Made by a program: the position numbers and the translations under genes. The notes under the pieces are model-generated. The model was given only the letters and a program-made list of their open reading frames with translations. It was not told the DNA's origin and did no database searches. From Holdemania massiliensis (lineage in GTDB: Bacteria > Bacillota_I > Bacilli_A > Erysipelotrichales > Erysipelotrichaceae): 64,000 bases of DNA. The stretch spans positions 4,095,811-4,159,810 of the forward strand of contig NZ_JAKNTK010000001.1 in NCBI RefSeq assembly GCF_022440805.1. The letters are read 5' to 3'. The first letter of the stretch is position 1; every line of letters begins with the position of its first letter. Below are positions 58,788-64,000 of this stretch, in pieces.

Positions 58788-59582
58788 TCAGCGAATCAGT
58801 CCGTATTCTTTCATCGCCTTCGCAATCCCGTCCTGATCGATACGGGCCGTAACTTTTTCCACCAGCGGTTTTAATGACATCGTGCCATTGCCCATCAAAA
58901 CACTGTGCGGAACATGCTTCAGCATTGGCAGATCATTGGTGCTGTCGCCGAACACATAACAATCCTGCAGTTCTACATTGTATTTCTGCCGAACCACATC
59001 AATGGCAGTCGCTTTGCTGCAGGCCTGCGGAACAATCTCCGCAAATCCATTGAAGCGGTCGATAAACTCAAAATGCATTTCTGTTAAAAACTGACGGAAT
59101 TCTTCAAGGTTGCTGTGGTCATCATAAGCGATGCAGAATTTAACAAATTCAGACTCATGATCAATCCACGGCACAATGTTGTTAAAACCTTCACCGCTCA
59201 GAATTTCCATCGATTTCACAAATCCATTTTTTACATGACCCAGACTGACATAACAAGTCGGCGTGTTTTCTCCGAATAAATCAATTTCACAGACATCGGC
59301 TTTTTCCTTGATCTTCTGGCAAACAGCCTGGGGGATCTGATGACGGTACAGCGCTTTTCCCTGAACCATAATTTCAGTGCCGCAGCCGCAGCAGTAACCA
59401 TCAAAATTCAATTCTTTAATCATATCTGAAACATGGGAATACGGACGGCCTGTATTGATAAACACGACGCTGCCGTTGCGGCGGGCTTCGTGAAGCGCTT
59501 CAATCGTACTTTGCGGAATCTGATGGGTGTGTTCATCCACCAAAGTTCCATCGATATCAAAAAAGAGACATTTTTTCTTCAT
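58788..59582 (-). CDS. Cof-type HAD phosphatase
   Basis: A 264-aa hydrolase. Motif I FFDIDGTLVDEHT supplies the nucleophilic and acid/base Asp, motif II VFINTGRP, and motif IV VFGDSTNDLPML. The Cof/HAD-IIB cap lies between. Such enzymes dephosphorylate sugar phosphates or cofactors such as FMN. Unlinked to its neighbours by overlap; a second HAD gene lies at 60428-61261. Confidence 0.93.
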   Translation of the reverse strand: MKKKCLFFDIDGTLVDEHTHQIPQSTIEALHEARRNGSVVFINTGRPYSHVSDMIKELNFDGYCCGCGTEIMVQGKALYRHQIPQAVCQKIKEKADVCEIDLFGENTPTCYVSLGHVKNGFVKSMEILSGEGFNNIVPWIDHESEFVKFCIAYDDHSNLEEFRQFLTEMHFEFIDRFNGFAEIVPQACSKATAIDVVRQKYNVELQDCYVFGDSTNDLPMLKHVPHSVLMGNGTMSLKPLVEKVTARIDQDGIAKAMKEYGLIR

Positions 59583-59654
59583 AGATCCTCCTTCATCTTC
59601 CTTTTCAGCCTGAAAACAGCCCCATTATAGAAGATGAAATGAGAAAAGAAAAGC

Positions 59655-60434
59655 CTAATCCTGCAAATTGTAATATTCTTCGACAGTTAAACCGCTTTCA
59701 AAGATTTTCTGAGCTTCTTCTGTTCCAAAATAGCGATAATGCCAAGGTTCAAAGATATATCCGGTAATCTCCTCTTTGCCTTCCGGATAGCGCAGAATGA
59801 AGCCGTATTTCCAGGCGTTTTCTTTCAGCCAGACGCCCTCATCCGTATCCTTAAAGCAGCCTTTGAGATAACAGTTGCCGCTGGTTCCGGATAAATCCGC
59901 TGCCAGTCCTGTCTGATGTTCGCTCTGACCCGGCTTGGCTGAATAACGGTTGGCTTCTTCCTCGCCATCGCGGGCAACATAGTTGTTGTATAAGGTTTTC
60001 TGATAATCATAAGAGCGGTAGCCGCTGCCGATCATCAGTGAAATACCGTCTTCTTTAGCCGCGTCAAACATAATCTTCATCGCCTCGGCTGCTTCCTGAC
60101 GCATCGTTACAGACGATTTGGCCAGCGGGACATCCGGCTTGACCAGATCCGCCGGTTCGTAATCTTCCCCTAACGGACGTTGTTTGTTAACGATCAGGTT
60201 AATGCTGTCAAGACTGGTCAGATCCGGAACTTCCATCACGATATCTCCCTCATTTCCATCATTATTGGAAGCTGGGGTTTCCTCCGGCTCGGCAGTAGGC
60301 TGGGCTGTTTCCTGGGATTGAGGGGTTTCGGTTGGATTCAGATTGTCCTCATTGGGTGTTTTTGCTTTCTTTCCGCACCCGCCGACGCTGACGATCAGCA
60401 GGAAGGCAATCAACAGCTTTGTCATTTTTAACAT
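59655..60434 (-). CDS. VanY-type D-alanyl-D-alanine carboxypeptidase, lipoprotein
   Basis: A 259-aa zinc peptidase. Lipobox SVGGC near residue 20; a Thr/Pro/Glu linker; the M15 domain has SGYRSYDYQ, SEHQTGLAADL (zinc His and Asp) and FEPWHYRYFG (zinc His). It trims the terminal D-Ala from peptidoglycan stem peptides outside the membrane. Its ATG overlaps the upstream HAD gene by seven bases, so they are coupled. Whether it affects glycopeptide tolerance is unknown. Confidence 0.93.
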   Translation of the reverse strand: MLKMTKLLIAFLLIVSVGGCGKKAKTPNEDNLNPTETPQSQETAQPTAEPEETPASNNDGNEGDIVMEVPDLTSLDSINLIVNKQRPLGEDYEPADLVKPDVPLAKSSVTMRQEAAEAMKIMFDAAKEDGISLMIGSGYRSYDYQKTLYNNYVARDGEEEANRYSAKPGQSEHQTGLAADLSGTSGNCYLKGCFKDTDEGVWLKENAWKYGFILRYPEGKEEITGYIFEPWHYRYFGTEEAQKIFESGLTVEEYYNLQD

Positions 60435-61261
60435 TTGCTCATCTCCTGTTCTTCCCGGTTTTTTTCTTGGATCATCCGCAGCGCTTCCGCTACGTCATGC
60501 ACAATATATTTTGCCCGCGCCAGGATTTCCGGGTGACTTTTCTCCATGGCGTAGCTTTCTTCAATCAATTCAAACATTTCCAAATCATTGATAGAATCCC
60601 CTAAAACGGCAATCTCATACAGCGGTACATGATCCAGCGATGCGACTTTCTGAATTCCGCTGGCTTTGTTGACGCCGGGTTTCATCATTGAATAGCCGTC
60701 ATGACGGGTCATCACCGGATCATAGCCCAATCGTGAAGCTTGTTCAGCCAGCTGCTTTAATGTATTCGGCTGATGACAAAGAATGACCAGGGATACAAAA
60801 GTCTGCGCCGGTTTGCGCTGAGCCAGCTCCGCCAGCGTCCAGGGCAGAATTTCACGATGATCCGGAACGTTGTCCGGGTCACAGAATTCATCGATATATT
60901 CCGACTTGCGGCCGGCAAAGCAATAATCGTTCTGATTGGTTATGCATAACAGTTCGGCGGGCTGATTTTCCAGCAAAGCCTGAAGATGCCGGGCTTCTTC
61001 CAGCGTAAATATACTTTCATAGATCAGTTTCTGACGTGCGGTAACGTAAGCTCCGGAATACGCCACGGTATCAAAGCTGAACTGCCGACCGTAAGTCCGC
61101 GGTACAAAGTCAGCGGGTCTGCCGGTGGCTAAGGCAAAGTGAACGCCGGAATTCACCGTGCGGTTAATTTCCCGAAGGTTTTCCACAGAAATCGTGTAAT
61201 CCCCCTGCTCGTTGTCCTGAACTAATGTTCCGTCAACATCACAAAAGATCAAACGTATCAT
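60428..61261 (-). CDS. Cof-type HAD phosphatase (second)
   Basis: A 277-aa HAD-IIB hydrolase: MIRLIFCDVDGTLVQD, ALATGRPADFVPR, and AVLGDSINDLEMF. It is the first gene of a two-gene unit with the VanY-type peptidase. It is the gene divergent from dnaA, separated by the 510-bp origin region. Substrate unknown. Confidence 0.92.
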   Translation of the reverse strand: MIRLIFCDVDGTLVQDNEQGDYTISVENLREINRTVNSGVHFALATGRPADFVPRTYGRQFSFDTVAYSGAYVTARQKLIYESIFTLEEARHLQALLENQPAELLCITNQNDYCFAGRKSEYIDEFCDPDNVPDHREILPWTLAELAQRKPAQTFVSLVILCHQPNTLKQLAEQASRLGYDPVMTRHDGYSMMKPGVNKASGIQKVASLDHVPLYEIAVLGDSINDLEMFELIEESYAMEKSHPEILARAKYIVHDVAEALRMIQEKNREEQEMSKC

Positions 61262-61771
61262 TTTTTAATCCTCACTTTATCGTAGTGTAATTATACCATC
61301 CCATTAATGTTAAGCAAATCCTAAGATATCCACAGGAAAAACCGCGGCTTCTGTCTGTTCACAGGGTTTTCAGTCTTTTTTCAGCAGTGGAAAATTCTTT
61401 ATCCACGCCTAATCCGCATTCCACATTAGATAGTTTTCCACAGTTGTGGATAATGGTGGATTATGTCATAAACGCTTTTATAAAAGGCTATTTTGATATG
61501 GATAAAATCTTGATAACTTCCGAATTCTCCGAATTTATCCCCATTTTCCCCAAAAAAGTTATCCATGTCCACTTATCCCCAGTTTATCCACAATAGAAAA
61601 GATGTGGATTGTGGTGGATAACTGGGTAAAAATAAACAATAATCACGGATTTAAGGGGAGTTATCCTGTGGAAAACTTTTTTTGGAAGAAAAACATCGTG
61701 GAAAAATGCTGACAAATTAGCTAAACTAGTAGTGCTAAGGAAACTTATCCACGAATGGGAGTTGTATAAAA
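61262..61771. other. Origin of replication region (oriC) with DnaA-box cluster
   Basis: Consensus or near-consensus DnaA boxes (TTATCCACA or reverse) occur at 61399-61407 (TTATCCACG), 61445-61453 (perfect, reverse), 61559-61567 (TTATCCATG), 61573-61581 (TTATCCCCA), 61584-61592 (perfect), 61613-61621 (GGTGGATAA) and 61745-61753 (TTATCCACG). An ATATCCACA at 61326-61334 is a further weak site. AT-rich tracts fall between 61622 and 61740. Cluster plus dnaA next to it makes this the chromosomal origin; a second part could lie elsewhere. Confidence 0.9.
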
Positions 61772-63148
61772 ATGACAGTAATGGATTCTTACTTATCCGA
61801 TATCTGGAAGCGAACCCTGACGCTGATCTTAGAAAAGGGGAAACAGCAGGAAAAACTGGACAATCTGATCTTTAATCAGTTTTTCTCCGATTCCAAGCTG
61901 ATGGACCTTGATGAAAAGAAAGCACTGGTTGTCGTGCCCGGATATATCCAACAAACGATTATGATGCAGAACAAAGAGATCGTAGAGGAAGCGATCAGCG
62001 AAGTTCAAGAGCGGAAAATCAGCTGCGAAATCGTCATGGAAAGTCAGCTGCAGAAAATCCGGCCGCTGGCGGCGAAGAAGAAAGCACCGGCGATTACCGG
62101 CTTAAACACAACGAATTTGATTCAGGATTACACCTTTGATAATTTCGTTGTCGGAGGCAGCAATCGGGAAAGCCACTCTGCGGCTCTGGCCTGCGCCTAC
62201 AATCCAGGTCAGTTCTTCAATCCGCTGTTTATCTACGGCAATTCCGGCTTAGGGAAGACGCATCTGCTCAATGCCATCGGCAACTACGTCAGCGAACACG
62301 CACCGGACAAAAAAGTCTACTACACGACCAGCGAAGACTTCGTCAACGCCGTCGTCAATTCCATCAAAAATGGTCAAATTCAGGAATTCAAAGAAGAAAT
62401 GAATGACCTGGACGTCCTGCTGGTCGATGATATTCAGTTTCTGGCCGGCAAAGAAAAGAGCCATGAAACGTTCTTCTACATCTTTAATGAATTGGTCAAC
62501 AATAAGAAACAGATCTGCCTGACTTCCGACCGGCATCCTACCGAAATCAAAGGCCTGGAAGAACGTCTGATCAGCCGCTTCTCCTCTGGATTGTCCGTCG
62601 GTGTGGACTCACCTGAATTTGAAACATCCGTGGCCATCCTCAAAGTCAAGCTGGAAAAACAAAGCGTTGATCCTTCAATTATTGATGACGATGTTCTGGC
62701 TTATATCGCGTCCAACTTCTCACAGGATGTGCGTAAGCTGGAAGGGGCACTAAACCGATTATTGTTCTATTCGATCAATTTCTCCAACAGCACCCGCATC
62801 GATTTTAAAACTGCGGTTTCCGCTTTCCGCGGACAGGCACAGACGATTGACAAAAACGATTTGACCGCTTCCAAAATCATCCGCTGTGTTGCCGATTACT
62901 ACGGCTTAACAAAACTGCAGCTGGTTTCCAAAACGCGGACTAAAAATATAGCCACAGCCCGCCATATGGCCATGTATCTGTGCCGCAAGCATCTTGACAT
63001 GCCGTATGTAAAAATTGGCGATGAATTTGGCAAACGTGATCATTCTACTGTGATGAGCGCCTGCGAAAAAGTGGAGAAGGGATTAAAGAACGACGATGTT
63101 TACCGCAAGGCTGTCAGCGAATTAGAGAAGCTCATGCAGGTGAATTAG
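61772..63148 (+). CDS. dnaA: Chromosomal replication initiator DnaA
   Basis: A 458-aa initiator. The N-terminal domain is about 1-110. The AAA+ domain follows with FIYGNSGLGKTHLLNAIG (Walker A), VLLVDDIQFLAGK (Walker B) and LEERLISRFSSGL. The C-terminal HTH signature is HMAMYLCRKHLDMPYVKIGDEFGKRDHSTVMSAC. It melts oriC at the boxes just upstream. GGGAG lies at correct spacing before the ATG. Confidence 0.98.
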   Translation: MTVMDSYLSDIWKRTLTLILEKGKQQEKLDNLIFNQFFSDSKLMDLDEKKALVVVPGYIQQTIMMQNKEIVEEAISEVQERKISCEIVMESQLQKIRPLAAKKKAPAITGLNTTNLIQDYTFDNFVVGGSNRESHSAALACAYNPGQFFNPLFIYGNSGLGKTHLLNAIGNYVSEHAPDKKVYYTTSEDFVNAVVNSIKNGQIQEFKEEMNDLDVLLVDDIQFLAGKEKSHETFFYIFNELVNNKKQICLTSDRHPTEIKGLEERLISRFSSGLSVGVDSPEFETSVAILKVKLEKQSVDPSIIDDDVLAYIASNFSQDVRKLEGALNRLLFYSINFSNSTRIDFKTAVSAFRGQAQTIDKNDLTASKIIRCVADYYGLTKLQLVSKTRTKNIATARHMAMYLCRKHLDMPYVKIGDEFGKRDHSTVMSACEKVEKGLKNDDVYRKAVSELEKLMQVN

Positions 63149-63294
63149 TTAACCACTGCTTTCCACTTTATTTCCGCCGTCAAAAGTGATAAAATAAACC
63201 TGTATTATAAGGCTTTTTGAAACTTTATCCACTTTTCCACAGTCCTAATAGTATTGAACTTAAATACTAAATAAAAACACAAGGGAGGTACACC

Positions 63295-64000
63295 ATGAAT
63301 TTCAAAATCTCCAAGCGAGTTTTCTACTCCGCTCTGAACACCGTATCCAGAGCGATTTCTTCCAATTCTCCGTTACCCGCTTTATCCGGCATCAAAATTG
63401 AAGTAAATCAGGATTCGATTATTCTGACCGGAAGCGATTCCGATATTTCCATCCAGACCACCCTCAGCGGAAACGAAGAAGAAACCAATCTGATCGTGAA
63501 GGAAACCGGCTCCATCGTTATTGAAGCTAAATATATTCTTGAAATTGTCAGAAAGATTGACGCCGATGAAATTGAATTGGAAATCGTCGATGGCTCACTG
63601 ACCAAGATCAGCGGGATGTCCGCAGAATTCAGAATCAACGGCATGCGGGCATTGGATTATCCGGCAATTGATTTCACCCGCCCAGGTCAGCAGTTTGAAA
63701 TGGACGCCGACGTTTTGTTAAAAGTCATCAGCCAGACCACCTTTGCGACCAGCGATCGGGAAACCCGGCCTGTCTTAACCGGCGTGAATATGAAATGCAG
63801 CGGCAAGCGCTTGGAATGCGTAGCGACCGATAGTTATCGCCTTGCCCGCAAGATAGTAAATTTGACCTCGGAGAATAACTTTAACATTACGATTCCGGCT
63901 AAAAGTTTAAATGAAGTTTCCAAAACGATTGCCCAGGACAGCAGCATCCTGATCGCAGTCTCTGATAAAAAAGCTCAGTTCTGGATCGGTGAAACCGTCA
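63295..64000 (+). CDS. dnaN: DNA polymerase III beta clamp DnaN (3' end outside window)
   Basis: Starts ATG at 63295 after AAGGGAGG. 235 codons are visible, beginning MNFKISKRVFYSALNTVSRA and including INGMRALDYPAIDF, RETRPVLTGV and VATDSYRLA. This covers clamp domain 1 and most of domain 2. It is 146 bp downstream of dnaA and co-directional, as is usual. Confidence 0.97.
   Translation, partial: MNFKISKRVFYSALNTVSRAISSNSPLPALSGIKIEVNQDSIILTGSDSDISIQTTLSGNEEETNLIVKETGSIVIEAKYILEIVRKIDADEIELEIVDGSLTKISGMSAEFRINGMRALDYPAIDFTRPGQQFEMDADVLLKVISQTTFATSDRETRPVLTGVNMKCSGKRLECVATDSYRLARKIVNLTSENNFNITIPAKSLNEVSKTIAQDSSILIAVSDKKAQFWIGETV

Noticed and set aside
1..64000. tRNA or rRNA genes
   Set aside because: I saw no cloverleaf-type sequence with GTTCRA-type T-loops in the gaps, and no rRNA signature. 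A covariance scan would settle this.

Overview
The window looks like a low-to-moderate GC Firmicute of the class Erysipelotrichia (Holdemania / Clostridium innocuum-like). The reasons are the gene order around the chromosome origin, retained sporulation genes (spoVT, yabP, yabQ), mannose-family PTS operons with catabolite-repression (cre) sites, and a NiCo riboswitch whose conserved core closely resembles the class as I remember it. Assignment to a genus is inference. No tRNA, rRNA or CRISPR array was seen.

Layout. 1-9.9 kb is a sugar-uptake region: two complete mannose/fructose/sorbose-type PTS systems (IIA, IIB, IIC, IID) on the minus strand, with a PRD-type PTS regulator on the plus strand between them. 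The first operon also carries a YcxB-like membrane protein and a MATE exporter cut by the window edge. 10-20 kb holds purC, a MerR/GPP34 pair, a MATE exporter, a 17-codon hydrophobic ORF, a MazG-like protein, a DUF4143 ATPase behind two palindromes, and a heterodimeric ABC exporter. 20.3-27.8 kb is one giant secreted protein of about 2484 aa with a zincin-like domain, GLUG repeats, Ig-like domains and six nearly identical 273-bp cadherin-like repeats. 28-31.6 kb holds a flavin reductase lipoprotein, a GNAT enzyme and two uncharacterised proteins.

31.8-39.7 kb is the conserved pth-mfd-spoVT ... rqcP-yabP-yabQ-divIC block, interrupted by a cupin gene and an XRE/membrane pair. 39.9-40.7 kb is a scar: two divergent genes (AraC regulator and glycoside hydrolase) have lost their promoter-proximal halves and now abut. 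41-45.3 kb carries small hypotheticals and a GntR-controlled ABC transporter. 45.8-51.2 kb is the most interesting regulatory unit: two FemAB/MurM-like peptidoglycan-bridge enzymes and a BlaI/BlaR1-like pair. Both promoters carry paired ACA-N2-TGT sites, so the two are probably one regulon, yet the sensor has no visible penicillin-binding domain. 51.4-52.6 kb is a cation exporter under a NiCo riboswitch.

52.8-64 kb is the origin region: rpmH-rnpA-yidC-jag reading away from dnaA-dnaN, with a DnaA-box cluster just before dnaA. The rpmH-dnaA interval, usually short, is expanded to about 7 kb by a TnpB-type element, an IS91-like element, two HAD phosphatases and a VanY-type carboxypeptidase.

Several control elements are proposed from sequence alone: a sigma-G promoter for spoVT, an intrinsic terminator that contains the yabP ribosome binding site, and a shared pair of AAAAAGT-N2-ACTTTTT palindromes upstream of two unrelated small genes.
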